Assembly: GCF_030732845.1 (NCBI RefSeq)
Contig: NZ_JASHKA010000005.1
Location: 62,001 to 126,000, forward strand
Direction: 5' to 3'
Length of the DNA stretch: 64,000 nucleotides
From: Roseibium sp. MMSF_3544
GTDB lineage: Bacteria > Pseudomonadota > Alphaproteobacteria > Rhizobiales > Stappiaceae
Shown: positions 51,765 to 60,366 of the stretch, one piece after another
Layout of the letters: every line of letters starts with the position of its first letter
How positions within the stretch are numbered: the stretch's first letter is position 1
Position numbers and translations under genes: made by a program
Notes under the pieces: model-generated
Seen by the model: only the letters and a program-made list of their open reading frames with translations
Database searches by the model: none
What the model was told of the DNA's origin: nothing

Positions 51765-53221
51765 GCCACACCACTCCTGCAATCATGATCCAGGGTACAG
51801 GATCGAATGTAGGCAAAAGCCTGATCGTTGCTGGATTGTGCCGGCTGTTCACCAATCGCGGTCTCAACGTCCGCCCGTTCAAGCCACAGAACATGTCCAA
51901 CAACGCGGCAGTGACCGCAGATGGCGGCGAAATCGGCCGCGCGCAAGCCTTGCAGGCCATGGGCTGCCGCGTTCCGCTTTCCGTTCATATGAACCCCGTT
52001 CTTCTGAAGCCGGAAACGGACACTGGTGCCCAGGTCATCGTCCAGGGCAAGCGCTTCGGGACCATGAAGGCGCGCGAATACGGAAAGCAGAAAGAAAAGC
52101 TTTTACCGAAGACTCTGGAGAGTTTTTCAAAGATAGGGTCAACGGCAGATCTGATCATCGTTGAGGGGGCCGGCAGTCCCGCCGAAATCAATCTGCGCGC
52201 CGGCGACATCGCCAATATGGGGTTTGCGGAAGCTGCGGACCTGCCGGTCATCTTGTGCGCGGATATTGACCGGGGCGGGGTGATTGCGTCCGTAGTCGGG
52301 ACCCATGCCGTTTTGGAACCCGCAGAACAGAACCGCATCAAGGGATTTTTCATCAACCGTTTCCGAGGCGACCCGAGCTTGTTCGATGACGGCATGCGTG
52401 AAATTTCAGCGAGAACCGGATGGCAGGGGATTGGCGTCGTGCCCTGGATTGCCGATGCGGCAAAGCTTCCGGCAGAAGATGCGCTCGGTCTTGAAGACGG
52501 GTTCGGAAGCGGGGGGCTGAAGATTGTCGTTCCGGTGATATCCAGGATCGCCAATTTCGATGATCTCGACCCGCTTCGGCTCGAACCCGGTGTAACGCTC
52601 GAACTGGTTCAGCCGGGGCAGGCGCTGCCGGGCGATGCGAATGTTGTCTTGCTGCCTGGTTCAAAATCGACGGTTGGCGATCTGGCGTTCCTGCGCCGTC
52701 AGGGATGGGATATCGATCTGAAGGCGCATCATCGCCGGGGTGGGCAAATTTTGGGTGTCTGTGGCGGCTACCAGATGCTCGGGCGGACCATCTCCGATCC
52801 TGATGGCATAGAGGGCGCTCCGGGGACAGTCGAAGGGCTCGGCTATCTTGACGTCGAAACCGTGCTGACCCCTGAAAAGTCAACGGTTTATGCGGAAGGT
52901 ATTCATGTCACCAGCAACGCGCCGGTGTCCGGATACGAAATCCATATCGGCCGCACCTCCGGTCCAGATTGCGAACGGCCAATGATGCGCTTGAAAGACG
53001 GTCATCCCGATGGTGCGGTATCCGCAGATGGCCTGGTTTCGGGCACTTATGTCCACGGTCTCTTTACGCACGATGCCTTCCGCGCGGCCTATCTGAAATC
53101 CTTCGCTGTTGCCTCGGACCTTGCGTATGACCGAAGCATCGACCGGATTCTCGATGACTTGGCGGGGCACCTTGAGGGTGTTTTGGACACCGAAGCGATC
53201 CTAAGTATCGCCAAAACCTGA
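51761..53221 (+). CDS. cobQ: Cobyric acid synthase CobQ
   Basis: A 486-residue glutamine-dependent amidotransferase that amidates four side chains of adenosylcobyrinic a,c-diamide. The N-terminal synthetase domain has [22 protein letters not shown] and [27 protein letters not shown] and [20 protein letters not shown] follow. The C-terminal glutaminase half has [11 protein letters not shown], the nucleophilic cysteine in [12 protein letters not shown] and a late [11 protein letters not shown] with its histidine. Length is normal. It is the last recognisable cobalamin gene of the rightward run. Confidence 0.97.
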   Translation: MSHTTPAIMIQGTGSNVGKSLIVAGLCRLFTNRGLNVRPFKPQNMSNNAAVTADGGEIGRAQALQAMGCRVPLSVHMNPVLLKPETDTGAQVIVQGKRFGTMKAREYGKQKEKLLPKTLESFSKIGSTADLIIVEGAGSPAEINLRAGDIANMGFAEAADLPVILCADIDRGGVIASVVGTHAVLEPAEQNRIKGFFINRFRGDPSLFDDGMREISARTGWQGIGVVPWIADAAKLPAEDALGLEDGFGSGGLKIVVPVISRIANFDDLDPLRLEPGVTLELVQPGQALPGDANVVLLPGSKSTVGDLAFLRRQGWDIDLKAHHRRGGQILGVCGGYQMLGRTISDPDGIEGAPGTVEGLGYLDVETVLTPEKSTVYAEGIHVTSNAPVSGYEIHIGRTSGPDCERPMMRLKDGHPDGAVSADGLVSGTYVHGLFTHDAFRAAYLKSFAVASDLAYDRSIDRILDDLAGHLEGVLDTEAILSIAKT

Positions 53222-53242
53222 GAAACTAAAACGAACTCAGCA

Positions 53243-53719
53243 ATGACCCCTTCACTCTATGAAATCCCGGTGAATGCCGCCGGGCGGCTTTTTATCATGC
53301 CCAAGCCCTCGGGCGAGTGGCTCGATGATGACATCAAGAAGCTGAAATTGATGGGCATCGACCACATTGTGTCGATGTTGACACCGGAGGAGGCAGATAG
53401 CCTCGCGCTTGCGAACGAAGGTCAAATTTGTAAACGAAACGGGATCAACTTCACCAACGTTCCGGTTGTTGATCGGGGTATACCGGAGGTTGCAATCGCA
53501 AAGGAACTTGCTTTATCTATAAACGCCGACATGCACGCAGGATCGAGGGTCGCGATTCATTGCCGGGCAGGCATTGGCAGGTCGGGTGTTGTAGCCTGTT
53601 GCGTCTTGATAGGTCTCGGAAGTCAGGCGGAGAACGCCTTGGAACAAGTGTCTGCGGCGCGCGGTGTCTTAGTGCCGGATACAATAGAACAAAGGAAATT
53701 CATTCTGGAATTCTCTTGA
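53243..53719 (+). CDS. Dual-specificity/tyrosine-phosphatase-like protein
   Basis: A 158-residue cysteine phosphatase. The catalytic loop is HCRAGIGRSG near residues 107-116 (C-x5-R), and the general-acid region may be NVPVVDRGIPE near residues 74-84. The protein has the size of a minimal dual-specificity phosphatase and no membrane segment. Its GC content is lower than that of the cob genes and it starts 21 nt after cobQ, so it may be an insertion riding on the operon. Substrate unknown. Confidence 0.8.
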   Translation: MTPSLYEIPVNAAGRLFIMPKPSGEWLDDDIKKLKLMGIDHIVSMLTPEEADSLALANEGQICKRNGINFTNVPVVDRGIPEVAIAKELALSINADMHAGSRVAIHCRAGIGRSGVVACCVLIGLGSQAENALEQVSAARGVLVPDTIEQRKFILEFS

Positions 53720-53774
53720 AACACTATTGGACAATTTTCCTTTTTTTGTTCTGCCGTAGTCAGTGGAGAAACTC

Positions 53775-54305
53775 ATGACTGTTAAGGTGGGTTTAGTTTT
53801 GGTTCGCTTGTTCACGATATATTATTTCATGAGTATACTTTATTTTGTTCCGGCGACGATTTTGAATATTACTTCTGATGAGCCTATTGATATGCATTCT
53901 CTGTCTGTCATGTGGCAATTTTTGATTTGTATTTTGGTATTCCTCTATCCTCGCGTTGTTTTGATCGGTCTGCGCTTTCCAAAGGATGAGACCGAGCCTG
54001 AAGAAACCTACAACGTTAGTGTTGTTCAGTCAGCGGGCGTCGCGTTGATCGGTTTGGGATTCGCAATGTACGGGTTGCAGGGCCTGGTGAATTTCCAGTT
54101 TCTCCGATGGATGAGCGCGGAACACAATTTCGGAGCTATCACTCTGTCAGCTCACGAAATTGCTTCGTTTTGGACCTCAGTGTTCGAGGTCGTCGGCGGC
54201 ATGTTGTTGATCGCGATTTCCGGCGGAATCTCCGACCTCATTAGCTGGCTGCGCGAACTCAAACCAAATATCGATACTGGTAGGGAAGAAAAATTGGACA
54301 ATTAA
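53775..54305 (+). CDS. AT-rich four-helix membrane protein of unknown function
   Basis: A 176-residue protein with four predicted membrane helices: LVRLFTIYYFMSILYFV, WQFLICILVFLYPRVVLI, VALIGLGFAMYGLQGLV and VFEVVGGMLLIAISGG. I do not recognise a family. Its codon use (TTT, TTG, ATT, GTT rich) is strikingly different from the neighbours and the first 200 bases are strongly AT-rich, which suggests recent transfer. The ATG at 53775 has a GGAGA site; a GTG 12 nt upstream is a weaker option. Its last codons overlap the end of the convergent cbiB gene by four bases. Confidence 0.7.
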   Translation: MTVKVGLVLVRLFTIYYFMSILYFVPATILNITSDEPIDMHSLSVMWQFLICILVFLYPRVVLIGLRFPKDETEPEETYNVSVVQSAGVALIGLGFAMYGLQGLVNFQFLRWMSAEHNFGAITLSAHEIASFWTSVFEVVGGMLLIAISGGISDLISWLRELKPNIDTGREEKLDN

Positions 54306-55276
54306 GACGCGAATACGGCGAACAATGCGATTGCTAGAGCCTGAATGGTGCACGCGCCAATCATCACCATCCCGGCCCGATCAATATCGTTTCCATTCGT
54401 TTTGTGCCGCCCACGCTCGTTCAGATAAGGATCCTCCACCGTATAGCCCGGATAGGCGCGCGGGCCCGCAAGAGCGATATTGAGTGCGCCTGCCATCGCA
54501 GCTTCCGGCCAGCCGGCGTTAGGCGAGCGGTGTTTTCCGGCATCTGCAAAAATGCACGCAAGGCTTTTGCCGATCGAACCGCGCGCAATCGGTGCCGAGA
54601 ATGCGATGAAAAGTCCGGAAAGTCGCGATGCTGGCAGGTTGATCAGGTCGTCAAACTTGGCCGACGCCCAACCGAAATCGAGGTATGTCTCGTTCTTGTG
54701 GCCGATCATGCTGTCCGCCGTGTTGACGGCCTTGTAGATCAGCAATCCAGGCAACCCGAAGAGTGCAAACCAGAACACCGGCGCAACGACGCCGTCCGAA
54801 AAATTCTCCGCGCAGGATTCGATTGCAGCCCGTGAAACACCGGCCTCGTCGAGCTGCTCCGGGTCGCGCCCGACGATCATGGCAACGGCCTTGCGGCCCC
54901 CCTCAAGGCCGCCCTGTTCGAGCCCGTCGCGAACCGCGGCAACGTGCCGGTAAAGACTGTTTTGCGCAATGAAAATCGCCGCGGTTACGACAATCAGTGT
55001 CTCGCCATAGGGAACAACGGCAGCAAGCGCGTGAATGGCCGCTCCTGTGATCAGTCCGCCGACGATAAGACACAGCAGCGCAACGACGCCGCCAAATTTG
55101 CGCCGGGACGCTGTCATGTCCGGCAGGTTCAGGCGTTTGTCGAAAAAGGAGATGGCCTTGCCGATCCAGACCACGGGATGAGGCAACCGACGCCAAATCC
55201 AGTCCGGGTCGCCGACGACAGCGTCAAGCAGAAGCGCGGCAAGAAGCAGCCACAGCGCATTGTCGTAGATCAGCAT
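54302..55276 (-). CDS. cobD: Adenosylcobinamide-phosphate synthase CbiB/CobD
   Basis: A 324-residue polytopic membrane enzyme that joins aminopropanol (or its phosphate) to adenosylcobyric acid. LLDAVVGDPDWIWRRLPHPVVWIGKAISFFDKRLN at residues 17-51 is the CbiB opening, and IVGRDPEQLDEAGVSRAAIESCAENFSDGVVAPVFW and AVNTADSMIGHKNETYLDFGWASAKFDDLINLPASR are highly conserved. It should act after CobQ and CobC. It lies on the strand opposite to the riboswitch operon, 71 nt downstream of cobC, and has no visible riboswitch of its own. Confidence 0.95.
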   Translation of the reverse strand: MLIYDNALWLLLAALLLDAVVGDPDWIWRRLPHPVVWIGKAISFFDKRLNLPDMTASRRKFGGVVALLCLIVGGLITGAAIHALAAVVPYGETLIVVTAAIFIAQNSLYRHVAAVRDGLEQGGLEGGRKAVAMIVGRDPEQLDEAGVSRAAIESCAENFSDGVVAPVFWFALFGLPGLLIYKAVNTADSMIGHKNETYLDFGWASAKFDDLINLPASRLSGLFIAFSAPIARGSIGKSLACIFADAGKHRSPNAGWPEAAMAGALNIALAGPRAYPGYTVEDPYLNERGRHKTNGNDIDRAGMVMIGACTIQALAIALFAVFAS

Positions 55277-55347
55277 GGGCTGTCGTTAGAGCAATTCCGG
55301 CGAAAGGGAAACCCGGTTTTCCCTCCGCGCCTTTGCCGGTCGCGCAC

Positions 55348-56346
55348 TCACACCTCTTTCATGGCTTCAGAAAGTGCATCGGAAAGCCGCTGCAGGTTTT
55401 CCGGCCCACCCGGCAGGCCGAGGCGGATCCAGGTTGGCGCGTAATCGAACACCCGCGTCCAGATATGGCGCCGCGCCAAGGCCTCGTGAAGGCCCTTGGC
55501 ATTGCGAAGCCCCGCAAGTGCATAGAGCGGCGTACCGCCAAACACACTGAGATGGTTTTCTGATAGGGCAATGGTCAGATCGGCCATCTCATCCGCGAGG
55601 GTGCGAATGGTTGCTTCGCGCCATTCCGCGTCACGCAGCGCCTTTGCGCCAATTTCCAGGGCCGGGCCGCTGACGCTCCAGCTTTCCAGGTGAGACGACA
55701 CCACCCCGGTGATCGCCGGCGGTCCGGCGAGGAAACCCAGTCTGAGGCCTGCCAGTCCGTAGAATTTCCCGAAAGACCTCAGCACGATGACATTTTCCTC
55801 GCCGACATGAGGCAAAATGCTCGCACCCGGGACAGTATCGGCAAAGGATTCGTCGAGCACGAGATAGCCGCCGCGCTCGGTCAGGGTCCGGGCGATCTCA
55901 AGCAGGCTCTTGACGTCGATCAGTTGTCCGTCCGGATTGTTCGGATTGACCAGAATGACGATTTTCGCGTCAGCCGGCTGCGCGTAGACGCTCGAAAGTT
56001 CAACGGGCGTCCGTCCGCTGCGTTCCCAGACGGCCTTGTGACTGGGGTAGGTGGGCGAGGCAAGCGCAGCAGGACCATCCGGCAAAATCAGCGGCAGAAG
56101 CGACAGCAGGATCTGTGTCCCTGGCGCGGCGACAAGATCGAGATGATCGGGAACCTGGTAGCAGCGCCGGGCTGCCGAAACGAGCTGCTCTTCAGCAACA
56201 CGGGAGGGTAGGGACGTCCAGGTCTTTGCAGCCAACTCCCCCGGAATTGGATAGGCGTGCGGGTTTATCCCCGTCGACAGGTCCAGCCAGTCGTCCTTGG
56301 ATCCGCCGAAACGTTCGATCGCGAGAGACAAATCACCGCCGTGTTT
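55348..56346 (-). CDS. cobC: Threonine-phosphate decarboxylase CobC (class I/II aminotransferase fold)
   Basis: A PLP enzyme that yields (R)-1-amino-2-propanol phosphate for the cobalamin nucleotide loop. KHGGDLSLAIERFGG starts the family core, DLSTGINPHAYPIP follows, NPNNPDGQ is the cofactor-aspartate region, VLDESFAD and the Schiff-base lysine in LRSFGKFYGLAGLRLGFL are present. I take a GTG start right before KHGGD, giving 332 residues, the usual length, with an AAGGGTGA site upstream. A start 120 nt further up would add a basic, unconserved 40-residue leader. Proximity to cbiB fits their consecutive roles. Confidence 0.88.
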   Translation of the reverse strand, partial: KHGGDLSLAIERFGGSKDDWLDLSTGINPHAYPIPGELAAKTWTSLPSRVAEEQLVSAARRCYQVPDHLDLVAAPGTQILLSLLPLILPDGPAALASPTYPSHKAVWERSGRTPVELSSVYAQPADAKIVILVNPNNPDGQLIDVKSLLEIARTLTERGGYLVLDESFADTVPGASILPHVGEENVIVLRSFGKFYGLAGLRLGFLAGPPAITGVVSSHLESWSVSGPALEIGAKALRDAEWREATIRTLADEMADLTIALSENHLSVFGGTPLYALAGLRNAKGLHEALARRHIWTRVFDYAPTWIRLGLPGGPENLQRLSDALSEAMKEV

Positions 56347-56543
56347 CACGATGTCACCCTTTGCAGTTTGCCCGCCGCTTCGTTGCAGATCCGGCGCGTG
56401 CTTTCCGTCCTTGTTTTGCCGAGACTTATCCGATTTGGAACGCTTGGTCAGTGCGTGAAACGACATGCCATTGTCAGAAACGCAAATTGACAGGAAATTT
56501 TTGGAATTTATAAGAACAAATCAGGAACAAAATGGAGTGCACG

Positions 56544-56783
56544 ATGGCCGCAGAACGCCGGAGCCGGGGTCCGAAGGAATTTGATCGGGAAACAGTCCTC
56601 AATGCCCTGTCGCATGCGAGGAAATCACTGGTGGAGGCGAAGCGGGCCATGCGGCCCAAATCGGGCCTCGCGCGCACCGCGGAGGCGGTGATCCTCGAAA
56701 TCGACGAGTTTGCCTATGTTCTGACAGGAGACCGGACCCACTTTCATGCATCTCCGCATGGATCACCTGCGCGGAAAAGCTGA
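56544..56783 (+). CDS. Small conserved-looking protein of unknown function
   Basis: A 79-residue basic protein (starting MAAERRSRGPKEFDRETVLNALSHARKSLVEAK). It is probably all-helical, with no membrane segment or cysteine. An ATG 12 nt upstream could also serve. It has normal codon use and is divergent from cobC, converging on the GCS2 gene with 20 nt between. I do not recognise its function. Confidence 0.6.
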   Translation: MAAERRSRGPKEFDRETVLNALSHARKSLVEAKRAMRPKSGLARTAEAVILEIDEFAYVLTGDRTHFHASPHGSPARKS

Positions 56784-56803
56784 AGCGGTCGATCTTACGC
56801 AGG

Positions 56804-57937
56804 TCAGACGCCCGACAGGGTCTCTTGCATCAGATGATCGACGATCCGGTTGAGCGTTTCCGGCGGAAGGATACCGTCATCGGCAACGTCACCTGCAAGT
56901 TCCAGCTGCTTTTCCGCTGATGTGCCATGAAGCGCAATGGTGCGGATATGCTCCACTTCTTTCTCGCAACCGAAATGGACGGCGTCGGGCCTGACCAGTT
57001 CAATCAGTTCCTCGGCGAGATCGACGAAGGGAGTGGTTTCGTTGCGGCCGAAATCGATCAGGCTGGCCGATGTTCCGTGCCGCTGTGCCTGCCAGCGGTT
57101 TTCCGCAAGCAGAAACCTCGAATAGGGACGCCAGCTCTGGTTAGCCCGGCGCAGGCGATAGAGCATGCGGCAGATGCATCTGAAGAGGGCTGCGATCGCC
57201 ACAGCATCTTCAAGACGCGTACAGACATCGGTGATCCGCATTTCGAGTGTCGGAAACCGGTCGGACGGGCGCAGGTCCCACCAGATTTTGGTGGCGTCCT
57301 CAAGAACACCGGCATGGCTGAGAATATCAACGATGCGGCGGTACTCGTTGTAGCTCTCGAATCGGGGCGGCAGGCCGGTGCGCGGCAGTTCGCTGAAGAC
57401 TGAAAGCCGGTAGGACTTCAGCCCGGTGATGCGTCCGCGCCAGAGCGGCGATGATGTGCTCAGGGCCAGCAGATGCGGCAAAAAATAAGAGAGCTGATTG
57501 AAGAGATCGATCCGCAGCTCGTCGTCCTCGATCCCGACATGCACATGCATCCCGCAAATCAGCATCCTTTTGACCACCAGCTGCATCGTGCGGGCAATCT
57601 GGTTGTAGCGCTCCTTGTCGGTGTGAGGCTGGTCGGTCCACTCGGCAAAGGGATGGGTTGAAGCGGCAATCGGCGCGAGATTATGGTCTGCTGCGACCCT
57701 GGCGACCGTCTTGCGGAAATAAGCTAGTTCGGCGCGGACTTCGCCAAGTGTCATGCAGACCGGTGTGCCGATCTCGATCTGGCATTGCAGAAATTCGGGA
57801 CTGACCCGTCCTTCAAGCGCGCTTTCGCAGGCCGCAAAAAGTTCCTTGGGAGGCGAACTCGCCAACTTGCGGCTGGTTTTGTCGACAAGAAGGTATTCTT
57901 CCTCGACGCCGACGCTGAAACTGGGCTCAATCATCAT
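56804..57937 (-). CDS. Carboxylate-amine ligase, YbdK/GCS2 family
   Basis: A 377-residue member of glutamate-cysteine ligase family 2. SVGVEEEYLLVD (residues 8-19) is the nucleotide/glutamate opening, QIEIGTPVC follows, GMHVHVGIEDDELRID carries the metal histidines, and RPSDRFPTLEMRITDVCTRLEDAVAIA and ENRWQAQRHG are characteristic. YbdK-type enzymes ligate glutamate to cysteine weakly and their true substrate is often unknown, so glutathione synthesis should not be assumed. The gene appears monocistronic. Confidence 0.9.
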   Translation of the reverse strand: MMIEPSFSVGVEEEYLLVDKTSRKLASSPPKELFAACESALEGRVSPEFLQCQIEIGTPVCMTLGEVRAELAYFRKTVARVAADHNLAPIAASTHPFAEWTDQPHTDKERYNQIARTMQLVVKRMLICGMHVHVGIEDDELRIDLFNQLSYFLPHLLALSTSSPLWRGRITGLKSYRLSVFSELPRTGLPPRFESYNEYRRIVDILSHAGVLEDATKIWWDLRPSDRFPTLEMRITDVCTRLEDAVAIAALFRCICRMLYRLRRANQSWRPYSRFLLAENRWQAQRHGTSASLIDFGRNETTPFVDLAEELIELVRPDAVHFGCEKEVEHIRTIALHGTSAEKQLELAGDVADDGILPPETLNRIVDHLMQETLSGV

Positions 57938-58023
57938 AATAGCATCCGCAGTTTTGCCTTATCAAGTCAAGGCCCTACAGCAGATGCAGAAATGGGATGC
58001 CTGAAGCCGGCGCGGCATTGTCG

Positions 58024-58455
58024 TCACCAGATATTGCCTGCACCTGGTGTGTAGCTAGCGCTGACGACCGCGTTCGCGATCAGCGTGTCGCATTCAAGAA
58101 CGCCGGAATGCTTTGTGAGCGCAACATTGCTTTCGGTCATGGAAGCCGCCACCTTGTACTTGCTGCCAGCTGAAATCTCGACAGTGTGCATGCCCTGGAT
58201 CAGGACGCTCTTGGGCGCGTTGATGATGACATCCTGGTTCTGGACCGTGATGACACTCTCCAGATCGGCGATGCGTGCCTCCAGGTCGTTGATCCGCTGG
58301 CGCAAGGTCTCCACGAGGGCTTCGATGTTGGTGTCCTGGGAAACAAGCTGCGGCGACTTTTTTGGCCGCGGCGGTTCGACGCGCTTCATGGCTGACGTGG
58401 TGACCAAATGCGGCTGTTTGGCTGGTTGAGGTGCTTTCCCGCCTGGCGTTTTCAT
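58024..58455 (-). CDS. Coiled-coil protein with beta-helix-like C-terminus, unknown function
   Basis: A 143-residue protein in three zones: a basic, proline-rich N-terminus (residues 1-40), a heptad coiled coil (VETLRQRINDLEARIADLESVIT, about 48-70), and a C-terminal region of short alternating beta strands (DVIINAPKSVLIQGMHTVEISAG and onward) ending in GAGNIW. The order resembles small trimeric spikes such as the tips of phage or type VI needles, but I cannot assign a family and no such genes are nearby. The ATG follows a GGGGA site. Confidence 0.6.
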   Translation of the reverse strand: MKTPGGKAPQPAKQPHLVTTSAMKRVEPPRPKKSPQLVSQDTNIEALVETLRQRINDLEARIADLESVITVQNQDVIINAPKSVLIQGMHTVEISAGSKYKVAASMTESNVALTKHSGVLECDTLIANAVVSASYTPGAGNIW

Positions 58456-58577
58456 GACAAATCCCCGGTCTGCTTGGAAATATCCGGAACGCTAGCATGA
58501 CGTTGGGGAAAGGGGTAGCGACAGCGAGACGCAATCGCCTGGCAAGTTCCTTGGGGACATAGAAATGCTGAAGAGAT

Positions 58578-58651
58578 TGGAGGCCCCGACCGGAATCGAA
58601 CCGGTGTACACGGATTTGCAATCCGCTGCGTCACCACTCCGCCACAGGGCC
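58578..58651 (-). tRNA. tRNA-Cys (GCA anticodon)
   Basis: On the minus strand a 74-nt cloverleaf starts GGCCCTGTGGCGGAGTGG, has the anticodon arm GGATTGCAAATCC with GCA, a T-arm with GGTTCGATTCC, and an acceptor end CGGGGCC-T with CCA encoded. The acceptor stem has one U-G pair. No integrated element adjoins it. Confidence 0.97.
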
Positions 58652-58895
58652 ACCGTGTGGTGTGCGGTCAGGCTTATCAACGAGTTGCAGGGATTGGTCA
58701 AGAGGGGATTTGTCAGGGTAGGCATTTTCCACACGCCCATCCGCCGTTGCGTTCAGGCCTGATATGCGATGACTTCGTCCGTTATGAGAGCACGGCCTGA
58801 GCGCGCGATTGAGGTGATTGCTTTCCGAACCGATACAGGGTCCGGCAAGACGCATGTATGTTGAGCGTTGAGTTCCTTGGACATAAGCTCGTGAA

Positions 58896-59315
58896 ATGAG
58901 AGCTTTAAGTGTATTCCTGATCGCCTTTTTTGCGTCGTTCAGCCCGGGTCATGGTGCGCCAGTCACCGGCAACGAACTGCTTGAAGCCTGCACCGGCGAG
59001 GATGTGACACAGGCAGCCTTCTGTGCGGTTTACATCGACGGTGTGCGGGATGGACTAGTCGGTGGATCGATAAACTCAATGCAATCGGTTGGAGCGAAGT
59101 TCGACGACATCGCTGACTTCAATTATGCGGTCAACTTGATGCTGGGTTTCTGCATATCGGAGCAATCGGCGGCCGAGCAGCAAAAGGATGCCGTCGTTGA
59201 CCATCTTCAGCGAAACCCGGGGAGCCTTTATGTCAACGCGCATCGCTTGGTTTTGCGGGCGTTTCGGGAAGCCTTCCCGTGTACGGAAGACCTTGTCACG
59301 CAGCCACCGGAATAA
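58896..59315 (+). CDS. Rap1a/Tai-like small secreted protein
   Basis: A 139-residue protein with a signal peptide (ALSVFLIAFFASFSPGHGAPV). The mature part follows the Rap1a/Tai pattern: TGNELLEACTG, FCAVYIDGVRDGL, FCISEQSAAEQQKDAVVDHLQRNPGSLYVNAHRLVLRAFREAFPC, with four cysteines that probably form disulfides. Rap1a/Tai proteins in Serratia neutralise type VI amidase effectors in the periplasm; most homologues are of unknown role. No effector or type VI gene is nearby, so immunity function is not supported here. Confidence 0.75.
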   Translation: MRALSVFLIAFFASFSPGHGAPVTGNELLEACTGEDVTQAAFCAVYIDGVRDGLVGGSINSMQSVGAKFDDIADFNYAVNLMLGFCISEQSAAEQQKDAVVDHLQRNPGSLYVNAHRLVLRAFREAFPCTEDLVTQPPE

Positions 59316-59500
59316 GCTGAACGCGCTGGTTTGATCTCATTGCGGTTAGCGCGCGCCGGGCAGTTTCTGCGTTTTTTCAGTCACAGGGTCCGAACCTATG
59401 AGGGATCTGGCGGGACGGATACTTGTCAGGCCGCTTTCGCCTCGCTAATGAACGTCATCAGGAGGCGCCGGTTATCCGGCAAGTCAAAGTGAGGGCCGAA

Positions 59501-60163
59501 ATGACGGACTATAGCCAGTCCCGCCGCAAGATGGTGGACAACCAGCTGCGCACAAACGATGTGACCGATCACCGGATCCTCGATGCCATGGAAGCTGTGC
59601 CGCGGGAGCGTTTTGTCCCGGCGTCGAAAAAGGCTGTTGCCTATATCGACGAGGACCTTCCGATCGGACCGGCCGATTCCGGACGCGCCCTGATGAAACC
59701 GCACATTTTCGCCAAGCTTCTGCAAATGGCCGACATCAAGTCGGATTACGTGGTTCTGGTGGTCGGTGCAGGCACCGGGTACAGCGCGGCGGTCATTTCA
59801 AAGCTGGCTGCATCCGTTGTCGCGTTGGAAGAGAACGAGGATCTGGCGAAATCGGCGACAGAAGTACTGGTCGATCTTGGGATCGAGAACGCTGTTGTCG
59901 TCGAGGGCCCGCTCGTGGAGGGATATGCCTCGGAAGGACCTTATGACGTGATTGTCGTAGATGGGGCCGTCGAAACATTGCCGGATGTGCTGGTTGAACA
60001 GCTGAAATCGGATGGCCGTCTGGTGGTTGTTGAAGGCCAGGGCGGTGCAGGCACAGCTCGTGTCTACCAGAAATCGGGAGACGCGGTGAGCAGCCGATTC
60101 GGGTTCAACGCATCGGTCAGCCTTCTGCCCGGATTTGCGAAAGCGGAAGAGTTCGTGTTTTAG
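59501..60163 (+). CDS. pcm: Protein-L-isoaspartate O-methyltransferase family protein
   Basis: A 220-residue PCMT-family protein. RRKMVDNQLRTNDVTDHRILDAMEAVPRERFVP at the start, then DLPIGPADSGRALMKPHIFAKLLQ in place of the standard GQTIS-type motif, and VLVVGAGTGYSAAVISKLAASVVALEENEDL, the SAM-binding motif. The altered substrate motif is usual in the alphaproteobacterial group whose members often lie directly upstream of tolC, as here; their repair activity has been questioned. The start at 59501 is chosen from homology. An earlier in-frame start adds 26 residues. Confidence 0.85.
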   Translation: MTDYSQSRRKMVDNQLRTNDVTDHRILDAMEAVPRERFVPASKKAVAYIDEDLPIGPADSGRALMKPHIFAKLLQMADIKSDYVVLVVGAGTGYSAAVISKLAASVVALEENEDLAKSATEVLVDLGIENAVVVEGPLVEGYASEGPYDVIVVDGAVETLPDVLVEQLKSDGRLVVVEGQGGAGTARVYQKSGDAVSSRFGFNASVSLLPGFAKAEEFVF

Positions 60164-60366
60164 GCGAAAGCCGGTCGCGAGCGGACGGATCTCGTTAACA
60201 CCTTGCGTGTTATAAAACTGAAACAACAGTTTAACGGGTGTGTGGACTTGTTGCCATAAAGCCGCACTCCCAGAAATTCGGACTTTCGCACTCGCAAACG
60301 GTTGAAGATTGATACCCATCAGTTTACTCAACAAATCCGAGTGTGTTGATCCTGAAGGAGCGTTGG

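Noticed and set aside
53243..53719. The small phosphatase as a missing cobalamin-pathway phosphatase (CobC/alpha-ribazole-P type)
   Set aside because: It has a C-x5-R tyrosine-phosphatase loop, not the histidine-phosphatase RHG motif of alpha-ribazole phosphatases, although recruitment to that role cannot be excluded.
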